A stretch of 64,000 nucleotides of DNA from Tyto alba (lineage: Eukaryota; Chordata; Aves; Strigiformes; Tytonidae): contig NW_024881313.1 in NCBI RefSeq assembly GCF_018691265.1, positions 4,580,501 through 4,644,500 of the forward strand, read 5' to 3'. The notes beneath the pieces are model-generated. The model searched no databases and had not been told where the DNA came from. It worked only from the letters and a program-made list of their open reading frames with translations. This document shows, piece by piece, positions 12,216 through 24,600 of the stretch. Position 1 is the first letter of the stretch. Every line of letters begins with the position of its first letter. The position numbers and the translations under genes are program-made.

Positions 12216-15045
12216 GGCATTAATTGTGCGAATTAGACTCCATGTGTATGTGTACAATTGTTTACAGTATAATACACTCATCGGCAAGTTCAACTCACAA
12301 TTGAAAACAACTGTAAAACTCCTAACTGAAGTTAGATCTGGACCTGTGAACTTTAAAACTTAAAATACTGCGCACTGGGAACAACAGAATGAAAAAAGAC
12401 TTGTTAGCTAAGAAACGCAAATGGTTAACTTGAACATTGTTGCCATGTTTCATATTTTTATAGAATATTGCATATTTTCCAAGCCATTAAGAACTGTTCA
12501 GACAAAATCCTGTTATTTTTTCTAAGCCACCAGGTGGCATTGCAGCCCAGCCTGCTCAAAACAGGCAACTGGTAATTTATAAAGATTTGTACAGAAGGCA
12601 TTTCTCCCCTCCACCCCATTCATTTTCTCTAAGTTTTAGGGCTTAATTTAGAATACCTCATAATGTTGATTAATATTTCTAAAAACCAAAGTGCCTTAAT
12701 TCTAAATTTTGTTTACAAAGGTAAAAAGTGTCAAAATTGCTATGTCAGGTATTGACAAAACTCTTTTTGCTTTGGTAAAGTATTTGCAGCATAATTATGT
12801 TCCTGTTTAACCTAATGAATGAGCTTAGATTCATCCACAGTGAATGTCACAATAATTTCTTAAAAGCTGCAGAGTGGACAGGTATAGGAGAATATGTAGA
12901 GATAGTCATGTGGTTTTCTGTATCAAATACAAAGATATCTTGCTATATTCAAAATAAAGATGAAGAAGTATAAGTATAATTAGTTGGTTTTTTTTTTCCT
13001 CTTTTGCCTTAAAATATATATCTTTCCTCCATTTTCAATTACTATTTAATCATACCCTCCTTACTCTTTTATAAGTGGACAAAAGATAGCACATACCCAT
13101 GAAAAATAACTAGAAAATCATCTTTCACCAGTTAACTAAATTATTAAATATCTAGTAACATGTGTCATGTAGTCTGTTTGAGAAATTTAATACAATAACA
13201 TGGTCAATAACATAGTAAATCTCTAATTTGAGAAAGGGGGGATTTTCTTCCCCAGTTTTATATTTTTTGAATGTGTGCTTTTATGCTTCCTCCTGAAATG
13301 AATGAATTTCAAGTGCTACTGGAGCGATTTATCTACAGTTTTACTAAGTGCCACTCCTCTTGTGCTGTTGCCCTTTTTCTTAGGCCATTTAATGGGCATA
13401 ACCCATTTTAAGAAATGCATATGTTTTCAAAGTGTCTCTGACCTCCCACCTTGTTGAAGTCCAAGCATATATATTTTGCTGTAGTCTGAGTATCTGAGAT
13501 GCAGCATAACCGAAATACTAAAAACTCAGATACAGAGGGAATAAGAAAAGCCCCATATGATAACTTAGGTAATGCTTTCAGCAAATCATACTTTAACATT
13601 GATTTCTTTACTAAGAAAAGTAGTAGTAGAATAGGTAATTGCGGCTTTTGACCCTGGATATTAAACTTTTAAACTTGATACAACAGTCTGCCTCTAAGCT
13701 TTGTTGTACACTGATATTGCTACTTACTTAACATCAAAAAGCTGTGGTAGTTTGCCTTTATAGATTGCGCCTGTGTTCTGGAATGGCCTCCTGCTGTCCT
13801 TGAACTGTTTCTTAGTTTAACGTGTTAGATTTTCTCATCAAAGCTTTTAAGCACGACGTTTAGTTAACACTTGTTCTATCAAATCTGATACAGTAGACTG
13901 GTTTGGAATAAAACTGTTCTTTTCATTAACAAACACGATAGCTTGACAGGCCTTTTTCCCAGCACATCGTGGGTTTTTTGTGTAATGATATGCACATGCA
14001 GATTTTACATTGCATGTAATCTTTATGTTTGCCCAGTTTGCAGTCATTGCTCTAGGACTAGAGTAAATGACTGTTTTTTGCCAAGATTCCAAAAGTAAAC
14101 TGGCCTCATTAAAAATAATGGTTGCTGAGAAAAGAATCTCTGTAAGTTGAAGCGGTTTGCTTATAGACCTGTTTAACCATAACGCAGTTTTGATTCCCTG
14201 TCTACCAGTTCAGTTCAGTGTGACACCACTGCTGCTGAGAGCTGCTCTGGGATTCACAGCACAGAGGTGAAAAACAAGAACGTCTGGATAAAGACAAAAA
14301 AATAGAATAGTAGTTATCCATTTAAGGTCTGATATATTTCATGAGCTAGCGAGATAAAAATTGGGGAGTGGGGGAAGAATGGTGAAGAACAGAGTAATAA
14401 AATGTCTTTTAATGACATTAGAAAACGAAATTCTCTTTGACTTTTCATTTGATATGAGTAATACGTGTGTTTATACATATTGTGTGAAAACTATGGCCTT
14501 TGCCCATTTTTAAAGTGGTTTGAGAAACATATTTTTTAAAATAGAGAATTCAATAAAAGTGTATAATGGGAATGTTTAATTACTATAATCAGTTACAGCT
14601 ACAGTCATTTTAGAGTGGCTGGATTTTATAGTATTTCTGTACTTACTGCTTTAAACTTTACAAGAGTTATTTCCTACATAGACACTTCTAATTTTTTTTC
14701 ATCCTTGTGTTTGTAAATGTTTTTGGCGTGGGTCAGTAAAAATGGAAATGCTTAAAAATGCAGCATGTGGTCTTTAGAAAATCTGAAAAATGTTTGGCTA
14801 CTTTATTGTCAACAGTTGGGGGTTTTTTTAAGTTACATCTACATGTATACAAAGGATGTGCCTATGCATATGATTTTTTGCTGTTGTTCCTAGTCATATT
14901 TTGTTTTAACCCCACGTGAAGTATCAAAAAGTACAGAATGGCCTTTTCTTAAGAGGGCAAAAAGCCTGCATATTCCCAAAGACTCTCAGATTTGTAGCAG
15001 ATTCTTTACTAGAGTCCCAGTACTAAAATAAAACAAAATCCAATA
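12216..15045. other. Large intron, segment 4
   Basis: AT-rich intron with no exon or interspersed repeat recognised. It ends at the (TTTTA)n tract. Confidence 0.6.
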
Positions 15046-15145
15046 TTTTATTTTATTTTATTTTATTTTATTTTATTTTATTTTATTTTATTTTATTTTA
15101 TTTTATTTTATTTTATTTTATTTTATTTTATTTTATTTTATTTTA
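15046..15145 (+). repeat. (TTTTA)20 microsatellite
   Basis: One hundred bases of perfect TTTTA pentamers, 20 uninterrupted units (TAAAA on the other strand). The lack of interruptions suggests it is young and likely length-polymorphic. Confidence 0.97.
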
Positions 15146-18100
15146 TTAACAAAACACTAGTTAGTGGCAAAGTAAAGATACCACAGTAATGATAATATAT
15201 GAAACTCCTAACCTCTGGTTTATACTCCAGCTTGTACCTGCTTGGGAGTAAATGTAGAAAAAGAAATTAAAGCTGCTTCTATAGAAAACAAACTCAAGCT
15301 TTTAAAGTAGATGCCTGGGACTATTGTTTTCACCATTTGCTGGGCTTAGAGAATTATAATTTCTTAAATTTGGTGTAAAATAGATAAATAAAAAGATTTT
15401 AAGGCAAAAACCTTAGAAACCCCAGCAAGTTTCATAACCAAAATCTGCAGAATCTGCTTTAGAAGCAGAATTCACCGTTGGCATATATTGGATAATAGAG
15501 CAGGACCAAGAACAGGTAGGAACAGCGTCTTCAAGAAGTGTAGTAACTTTTCAGAGGTCAGTCCTGTTCCTCATTTTAAAAGTCTTTCTCCTGTAGTTAC
15601 ACTATCCTTTACCTTTGTTCATGGCTGTGCCTGACCGGATAAAATGTGGTGAAATTGCAGAACTTCTGCCTCCTAGGACACCAAGTAACTCTAATGAGAA
15701 AAGCTGTTCTGTGGGGAAGTGAGGTGTAGGCTGGAGTGTTTGTGAAACAAGTGGCTGCAGGGTTGAACAGTGAGGGAAACACGGCTATTGGAGTAAAAAC
15801 TATTCAAGAGCAACTGGAATATAAAATCCTAATTCTTTTGGGGTCTTCCTGTGGCCCACCTCATTTGACGAGCAGGAGGAAAGAGAAGGTGTGAGAGAAC
15901 ATCTTTTATGTGTCTGCTTGGTTGTCTGCTTCAGATTATTACTCTGTTGAAAACACCAAAAAAAAAAATACTCATAAGAGCAACAGGCGAGGGGTTTCCT
16001 CTTATGGAGGAATAATAATACATATCCTAGAAAAGCATGCATTTCTGTCCTTTGCTGCTTTGTGAACAATGTGGCTGATATAAATAATTCTGGATATTTT
16101 TTTTGTTTTGTTAAAAATAAATCACCTATTAAATAAGGTGACAACCAGTAAGCTGAGAACATTCAGTCTTGAAATTTTAAGTACATCGTTCCTTGTTTCT
16201 AATTTGGCTTTTTTTTAATGACTTCAGAAATAATGTTTCAAGCAAGTAGTAGTGTACATAAACTGTTTAAAGTTCTCACCTACAGACTATATACTTTTTA
16301 GGTGCTAGTAGATAGGACGTATTAAATAGCGTTCATGTGTGCGTTTATATCTGTGTTCTTTTCTCTTATCTTACAGTGCCCTACCTTACATATCTGGAAT
16401 GACCCAATAAAATGAACAACAAAAAGAGTAAAATTTCCTTACAACAACAAGAACCTAAAGTAACCATTTTATAATGCCAATGAGGTAGCTGACTGTGTGC
16501 ATTATTGTGTAATATGATATTCTCTGATGTGTTTACTGCATTCAGCCTTCCACACAAATATGTATTGAAGCCATAAAATGACAGTAATTGTAGTAGTGTA
16601 CACCTTACCTTCTTGCTGAATTATTTCTGTTCCATTAATGATTATCTAGTGAAATAATTTTTGTTGCTACTCTAAAATTTTTATAGAAAGGAGAATTGAT
16701 AGATTTTCGGTTTGTCAGTAACTTTATTATGTTGTGATCCCAAATTTTGTATATGTGTAGGATCACTTAATGGTTAAAAGTTGCAACACTGCAATGCTTC
16801 ACAAGACTGAGGTAACTTTGAAATTATTTACCTGTAAATAACAATTATTATTTATATAGTGTACTATAGGAAACTCATTTTAATATAATTAGACAGTGGA
16901 AGAATATTTATTACCATCTTTGGCAAAATTGACATTCTTTGTCAGTTCCACACAGTATGTTGAATGAGGGTGGTTGTGTTCTAAACTTAGTATCAACACT
17001 TTGTCTTCTTCGATAGTGTCAGTTTTTATAACATTTTAGATAAAAATCAATTAATTTTCAGTTTAAAATTTTTTTTTATCCATATTGCTAGACTATAGGA
17101 AACTTGTCATTTTGATGGTTTTGAAGTAAAATTAACCAGCATAATACAAATTGTATCTGATACATGAAAGTATACTTTATCAGAGAATTAGAGTTTATTA
17201 TGTAATATTTAACAATCTTCCTTACGTTTTTCAAGGCTGACTGATCTGACTTTAGAATATGTCTGTGTTCATCCATTGACTTTATTTTTCGAGTTACATA
17301 CTTGTCTCCTATATTATGAAAATAACCTGTATCCTTCCTTTGAAGACCAATAGAGTAACAATAAGAGTAATCAACAGCAAGAGTATCAAACGGGAGGAGT
17401 AATCAATGCTTTATCCAGGGTATGCATGGGAAGCAACTAGATGATAGTAATTAAGAACTGTAAGTATTGAATGAAAATGAACTACTGAACAACGTGGGTT
17501 TTTTCTACTGACAGGCCAGTTTGAATGACTGAGGGCATGGATGTGTGTGGTGACAGAAAGTGAGGATGGAAAAGTATGTGCTTCCCAGTAAAAATGGACA
17601 GGCCAATAAGGTGTTGGAGATTGTAAGAAGAACATTCTTTCAGGGCAGGAAGTCAAAAGGCAAGGAGAAATAAGACTGTTCTAGAAGTCTTAGCATAGCC
17701 TAAAATTTTCTTCTAGAATTTCTTGAAGAGCAGGGTGTGTTTGATTTCTTGGGGGGAAATTTTTTCTAAAAGTGAGAGCAGCATGCTGAAGATGCTACTT
17801 TACTTCACATCTGGGGTTTTCTTCATGTAGTCTTGGAAGCATGCAGCTCTCCCAGTCAGGTGGACTCTGAAGAAAAATATCTAAATAGAAAATGCTTTAA
17901 TGAGTACTGGAGGGAGAGTGTGACACTGCTGGACTGTGGACTGCCCAAGAAAAAACTGAACTGTCATCCACTTAGATGAGACAGATCCAGAGTTACTAAC
18001 TGGAAGGGGGTCTCAGGGAAGAGAGGGGACTGCGTGCATATGGGTGCTGACTTGGAGAATTCTGTACTGGACTCAAAGTGCCAAGTGGTTTTGTCTTGCT

Positions 18101-18469
18101 CCAAATGAACAATAGGAAGCTTTCATGTCTCGTTTGTGTGGGAGGAGTTTGTCTGAATGAATATAGTATACCATAAAGGAATAGCTTTGTTAACATTAAG
18201 CTTTCTTTGGCTAACAGAAAAACTATAGACCTATTGGATAAGGAATATGATTTCCTCAAGGCTTTGTCATGAGCACAAACAACCTGAGAAAGCATTGCAA
18301 AACTAGAAAGTCTAGAGCTGTATTGGTTAGCACATCCCAGACTACTCCTTGCATGCCAGGGGTGTTCTGAAATCTGGTCTATTTAAAGAATATGTTTTCT
18401 ATGCTTCATTGGGAAGGAAATACCAGCGTATTGTCCTGGTGTGTCATTTTCAGAGAAGTCGTGTTTTAT
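15146..18469. other. Large intron, segment 5
   Basis: AT-rich intron. Apart from a run of A at 15957-15968 and T-rich patches, nothing is recognisable. A 120-codon minus-strand frame (15800-16162) has no known domain. Confidence 0.6.
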
Positions 18470-18655
18470 AGGGACTTCTGGATGTCATCCAGTCCAGCCT
18501 CCCCCCTTGAAGCAAGACTACTAGCAAAATTGGATGAGGTAGGCTTTGGCTTTCTTCTGCCAAGTCTTGAAAACTTTCAAGGATGGAGATTCCACCACCC
18601 TTGTTTGGTTAACCAGGTTCAATGCCAAACCCCTTACCAGCAAAGAGGTTTTGTA
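18470..18655 (-). mobile_element. CR1 LINE fragment, antisense, 3' part
   Basis: Read on the + strand, this is the reverse complement of a CR1 3' end. It starts with a GGATGTCATCCAGTCCAGCC block, then a CTTGAAAACTTTCAAGGATGGAGATTCCACCACC block, and then an AACCAGGTTCAATGCC-like block. All three occur in this order in reversed avian CR1 copies. It is diverged, with no coding capacity left. Confidence 0.75.
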
Positions 18656-20724
18656 GCCAGTGTGCAGAGGTCAGATACAGATGCCAGAGTTGTATCCCAG
18701 AATTCTAGGAAAAAGAAGCACATGGAAGAATGAAAACTCTTTGTGGGCAAACTTTTCTAGTCAGTCCTGATATTTTTGAGGTGTAACAGATCTGAAAATT
18801 CTAGGTCTTATTATTGGAATTTTAAACATAACAGTTCTGAGAGGCTCAGAATTGGTCTAAAAATATTTAACAGTGCCAGTGATCCAAAGACACATGTAGC
18901 TGGACTTAAGATTCTTATTATCTAAGTAGTTTTGAAAATAGGTTTTGCATGTCAAGTTGTGTTTAGGATCCAGAATTCAGACAAGTTGATACATGATCCT
19001 ATAATTTCTCTGAGCATGTGGTTTTCACTGCATGGATTCATTCACAAATTCTGTGGCTTGTCTTTGCCTGAATAGATAGTGACAAAGCCAAAGCTAAGTA
19101 AATAGGCAATATGTAGGGTTTTTTCTAACTCTGCAGCCTTCAAGAAACTCTTGACATATTTAGTCAATCACTTCCTTGGATGCTTCTGTGAAAATGAAAA
19201 ATGATGATATGATTAGAACGTCGATAGCAAACCCATGACAAAGCAGTTGTTAAGTGGGTCTTTTATTATCTGATCATATGTAATCTTTTCCTTAGAGGTG
19301 GGTCATTTTATCTCAGTGAAAAAAGCTTCTATTCTTCTTTGATTGGGGCTTTTTTATGTGCTAGCATTAATAAGTCCTGGGAATTCCTTAAGACTGGAAG
19401 CCTAATAATTATCTCTTTGCTGTCAAAGAGCTAGTCTAGTTGATGCTTGGTTTTTGCAATGTCTAATGTCAAGGTTCTATACCAGTAATTAGTACCAACA
19501 CTTCCCACATACTGAATTTATGGCACTGTGACCACATTTTTACATATGTTGAGGATTACTTCAGTAACCCTCTTAACATGAGGATATTAAGAAATATTCT
19601 CTGTTATCTCTCCCTAGAAATTTAGTTTGCTGCATTTTGTTTTTTTGCTGTCTGGGAGCAAGTGTAATGAGACCAAATTGTGTTATTCTGTAATGCTTTT
19701 CATCTAATTATACATGATATTTAAAAGAAGCATCCTTGCTGTCCTGCCAATATAAAGTGGAAATGCAAAATAACTTCCTGTTGAAGACCCTTTTAACTGT
19801 TACAAGATATTAAGTGGCCAGATGCAGTGAAAGCACTGTCCTGGAGGCTTGCCAGAATGCAAGTAAGCAATTGATACTGCATCTTTGACCTTACAGTATT
19901 CTAGGAATGGATGAACAAAATAATAACTTTTTCTCATGAACTGGCACATGAGTAATTGATGAAAGTTGGATAAAAACAATATTATTTTTAAATGCTGTGT
20001 GGGACCATTTCTAATAATGTCTCATAAATTAATTTCTGTTGATTTTTGACTGAACTAGAGTTAGAAGATTATAAGAACCTATTTTGAAAAATGCATAGCA
20101 GAAGCACAGTCTGCAGCGCACATGTATGTGTTAGCAGTCTTACCAGCAGTACCAATGTATTTTGCTACTGGTCAGATAGTCAATCCCTTTTCTGACTATG
20201 AACAATACATGAGCCGTAAATCCTTATGCCCAAATTTCAGTGTTACAGAACTCCTCTGTCCATTGCCATAATAACTGAGCTGCTTCTGCTTTATTTTTAA
20301 AGCAGAAAATACATAAAATATCTTCGTTTGAAGATCACTTAGTCTATAAGGGTTTATTTTTAATTATATGTGGGGAAAACCACACAGTCTGTTTTAGCTT
20401 GGAATGCACTGTAGCTAGTTGGTGACTTCATATTCTTTCCTTTAATTTTCTTTTCACACGATTGAAATCTGTAATCTTGGAGTAACTGCCATACAGTTTC
20501 CATAACTTGTATATATACATCTACTGATGGTAGATGAATACAGTAGATGGTATTTCTTGGAAGCTTTATTTATCAATGGAAGGGAATGTCTCTTGGATAG
20601 CTAGATCCACAATTAGAAACATTTCTAGAAAAAATGGTAGACTGTGAAATCAGCTTTGTTCACTGAGGGACTGATGCAGTAGGGTACTACTGCGAGAGGG
20701 ATGGGCATGTCTGCTCACAGGGTC
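18656..20724. other. Large intron, segment 6
   Basis: AT-rich intron between the antisense CR1 fragment and the antisense LTR. No exon, gene or repeat was recognised. Confidence 0.6.
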
Positions 20725-21669
20725 TGTCGTGGTTTGAACTCAGAGGGCAACTGAGGACCATGCAGCTGCTCACTCACCCCTCCCCCCTCGGTAATGGGAA
20801 GGAGAAAATAAAGCACAAGGCTTGGGAATCAAGATAAGGACAAGGAGAGATGACTCACCCATTACGGTCATGGGAAAAGCCAGACTCAGTGTAAGAAAAA
20901 AGAGCATAAATTTAATTCAAACACTAATGACAACGACACTTAACAGACAGAGTAGGTCAGTGAGAAGCATGTTAAAAACATGTTAAAAACATGTTAAAAA
21001 CACCTTCCCCTCCACTCTTCCCTTCTGCCCAGGCTCAGCTTTGCTCCTGATTTCTCTACATCCTCCCCTGCAGTGGTGCAGGGGGGCAGGGGATGGGGGT
21101 GTGTGGTCAGTCCCACTGCTGCTTCCTCCTTGGGGGGCTTCTTGCATTCTTCCCCTGCTCCAGCATGGTGTCCCTCTCACAGGAGACAGTCCTCCACGAA
21201 ATTTTCCAGTGTGAGTTCCTCCCACAGGTCGCAGTGCTTCCCAAGCTGATCCAGTGTGGGTCCCTCTTGCATATTGCAATCTTCCCAGTGCCAAACTACA
21301 ACGGCAGGGCCGCCTTCTTCCCACAGCGTCCCAGCTTCGTTCGGGTACAGTCACCTGCTCCCAAGTGGAGTCCTCCACGGGCTGCAGGTGGGTCACATCC
21401 CCCTCTTTTCATCCTTTCTTCCACTGACCTCGGTGTTTGCATAGGTGTCTTCCTTGCAACTCCTCCTCACAACTCCAAATCCTCCTTCCAGGTCCTCTTC
21501 TCAAATACATTATTGCAGAGGTGCAGCCTCCGTCGTTAATGGGCTTGGCCTTGGCCAGAGGCGAGTATGACTTGAAGCCAGGGGAGCTTCGAGAAGCTTC
21601 CCACAGGGCCACCTCTGTAGCCCCCTCCCCTGCTACCAAAAACCCTGCCACACACTCCAAACCAGCACA
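20725..21669 (-). mobile_element. Solo LTR of an endogenous retrovirus, antisense (ERVL-like, avian)
   Basis: On the + strand the element runs from TGTCGTGGTTTGAACTCAGA to ...CTCCAAACCAGCACA. On the minus strand it therefore starts TGTGCTGGTTT and ends AACCACGACA, the terminal form of a large LTR group common in birds. It is about 945 bp and GC-richer than the intron. Internally it has a 'CTTGGCCTTGGCCAGAGGCG' block near 21544 and an 11-bp unit CATGTTAAAAA repeated three times at 20968-21000. No internal gag/pol/env or second LTR flanks it, so it is a solo LTR left by recombination. The flanking five bases are GGGTC and ATGTC, a 3/5 match only, so the target duplication is decayed or my ends are off by a base or two. 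The frames inside it (137, 148, 121 and 104 codons) are by-products of its composition. Calling it ERVL is from memory. Confidence 0.85.
20968..21000 (+). repeat. 11-bp unit x3 within the antisense LTR
   Basis: CATGTTAAAAA is repeated three times head to tail without mismatch. It is a slippage-type expansion inside the LTR after insertion. Confidence 0.95.
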
Positions 21670-24600
21670 ATGTCTTATGCTACTATATAATTTAAGTGTA
21701 TTTGGGTGTTGGAGTTTCTGCACTGTGGTGTGGTGGGGATTCTTTCTGTGGCTCTGCTGTACCTTGCTCTTTCTTTGCCATCACATCACTTCTCTGACAT
21801 GAGATTTCTGGCCTGATCTGTATCTGCAGTGTGTTATTACAGTGTGTCCAAAGCCTGGTAGACCAGAAGACTTCTGGCTAGCCATACATTGTGTGTATAT
21901 GTTCTACTGCCAGAGATTTGGCAGAATTTGGTAGCTCTGATACACTCCTTTTCTTGTCTCCCCTACTGCACTCATGCTGTGAAGTACAGGTTCTTCAGAT
22001 CATTTCCATAGTTTGATGACTGTGAATACTTCTTGCTAGTGACATTTATTTTCAGTCATCTGTTTTTCATTTGAGCACTGATTCTGGTTTGTTTCCTTTT
22101 AACTTTGAAAAGATGGGTGATTGTCAAGAATAAATTTAAATAAAATGTAGTTCTGAGCTTCACTTCACATATTCCTGGTGCTTCAGCCTATGCTGTTTCA
22201 TTGGCTTTCCTACAGGTAGCAAATACGGCTTGAGTGAGAACTTTAGAAAATGGCTTTTGACATCTTATATAAGTAGTTAGTGCCTTGTTCACTGAAAAGA
22301 CTAAAGAATAGCAGGAGATAAGGATCAAACTCATGAGCCCTTTCCAACTCGAGTTAAAGTACAGATCATAGAGATTTTTTTCATACCTTGTGATGAAAAG
22401 AGTTGATGTCTGTCTGGTTTGATGACATCAATACAGCTCATTCTTGTGGGAAATAATCTCCCCAACAGATCTGTAGGAGGGAGTTTATAAGCTTCTTCAG
22501 CTTAATATAGTCAGTGCTGTGCACAGATACGGAGATTACTGTAGGAGTTCCAGTAAAGAAAACTTTGCTTTAGGGGTTTAAAACTCTTGCTGGGGAAGTA
22601 GTGCTTGGGTGAATCTTGTGACTCATTGAGGTGATGAATCTTAAAGAATATTTCAATTCATTCTTCCTGACATAGCCTCCAGTTCTGGTACCTGAGGTTT
22701 AGCAGCATTTCCAGAGTACCTAGAGCAGAAGCACCCTTCTTTATGTAACTCATACAGTTTTGCTGCAAGAGCTAAGGCGACTTTACCCAAGTTCACCTAC
22801 TCCCTTTTCTGGTGGCTGGGGAGATGTTTATAGAAATGTGCCTGTGGGGTGGCAGTGGGTCTACCTTATCAGCAAGACCAGCACTATCAACTTTGGGTCA
22901 TTAAACATGAGAGAAGTGGATTCAGTATGAGGGCAGATTTGTAATGTTGCTCTCGAGAACAAAGGGAAATAAGTAATCAATAAAATGGCCATTTCCACCT
23001 TTGTCCTTGCTAGGAGTGCAGGAGAGCATTTATTCTAATGATTACTATCCTCTTGCACTTGGTGCAATTATTAAAGTATCTGATGTGGCTTTGGGGGGGC
23101 TGGCCAGAGCAGCTATTCTTTTGAGTAGATCCCTCAGCTAATACAGCTAAGGCAGGGGCTTGATCAGCACACACAGGACAACAGAGTGACAAGACAAAAG
23201 GGAGGATATGGCTGCTCTAGTGGAAGGGGTAATATCAGACCACCATTATGGTGGGCCTGTTGCAGTAGAGGTTGGAGGAGAATTGCAGGAGATTGGCATG
23301 TGGTTCGTTGCACGGTACTGCTATCCCAAACCTATGACCCACAGTCTGTGTGTTCAGCAGAACCTTAAAAGGGGCAAGAAATTTAATACAGTGCTTCCTA
23401 CTTTGAAGCTAAGAAGAGCCTACTGTAGGATTTGATTTTGCTTGGAAACTGATGCAGCAGGCTGTACCCCACAGCACAGTGGAAGCAGCCAGAGCAGAAA
23501 AACTGCTTGTAACATGTGACAAAGCAAACTGCAAAGAAGCCATTCAAGGGGCCAGAAGGAAGCTTTCTTTATCTAGAATGATTGAAAATTGTGACTAAAA
23601 AGTTCCTGCTTGTCATTCCACAAGATTAAATTCTCTGATCCACCGTCCTCTTTTTTTTTGTTTTCCTACTGGGTTATCTTAACTGTGGTATAGCTATTGC
23701 TTTGATGGTTTAATTGTATGTGTCTCTTGACCTCTTTAATGATAGCCTTCTGCTGGCCCACTCTACCTTGCCTTGACCAGGTGGCCATATGGTATCATCT
23801 TAACTTCCTCCAGCAAAGTGTTTCAAGGGAAAGTGCTTCTCCCATGCCAGAAAAAATTCCTATATGGTATAAATCTCTCTCCTTGGTCTCTTTGCATCTC
23901 CAGTTTGTGACTTGGGTCTCCTGGTCTCATGACTCTGCATTTTCTTCCTCCCAGTGTCCCACTGTCCTATTGTAAACCTGTTTCAAGCCATCCCTCTAGT
24001 TTGCCATCATCTTTTATTCCTGATATTGCAGATTGTTTTTCCATGTTTGTCTCCTCACTCATAGGCTTTGTGACTTGTAACTTCTTTTCTGCAGTTCATC
24101 AAAGTTCAGTGGCATATGAGCAGTGGAGAAACTGAGAGTTTCTTTTGCCATAAAGAAGATACGGCTTGTCAGGACTGGGAAGTATGCTGATAGTGGCTTC
24201 ACTTAAATCTTCCTACTTAATGCTGCCCATTAAATGGTTGAAATACAAATCTGAGATAACAGCCACATTTGGCCCAAGAATGCTCCCGTGTCCCTGTATG
24301 TCTGCTCTTCTGTGGTTTATTTCTTGATGAGAATTACAATTTTCTCAAGATAATTCTTTTCAGAAGGAAACTAAATACATTTTGGGTTGATTACATTATT
24401 GGTACTCTGGAGTTGTACTTACATGTCAGACTGTGTTGTACTACATAAATACTTGAGTTAAATGTAAAAAGGACCAGGAACTTCATGTTGCTCTGGCTGT
24501 ACGTTTTGAGTTTGTGAGTTAACTTGTTTTGTAGTTGGCTTATTTGTCTGACATGAAGTGTAGATTGTGCTGTAGATGTGCTCAAAGAGGAAACATAGTG

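Noticed and set aside
20983..21802. Overlapping frames of 137, 148, 104 and 121 codons on both strands
   Set aside because: They lie within or run just past the antisense solo LTR, whose GC-rich non-coding sequence keeps frames open. No retroviral protein motif is present.
23186..23435. Two overlapping + strand frames that looked like a possible retrocopy fragment
   Set aside because: Neither translation matches a family I know, and no poly-A tail or target duplication is visible.
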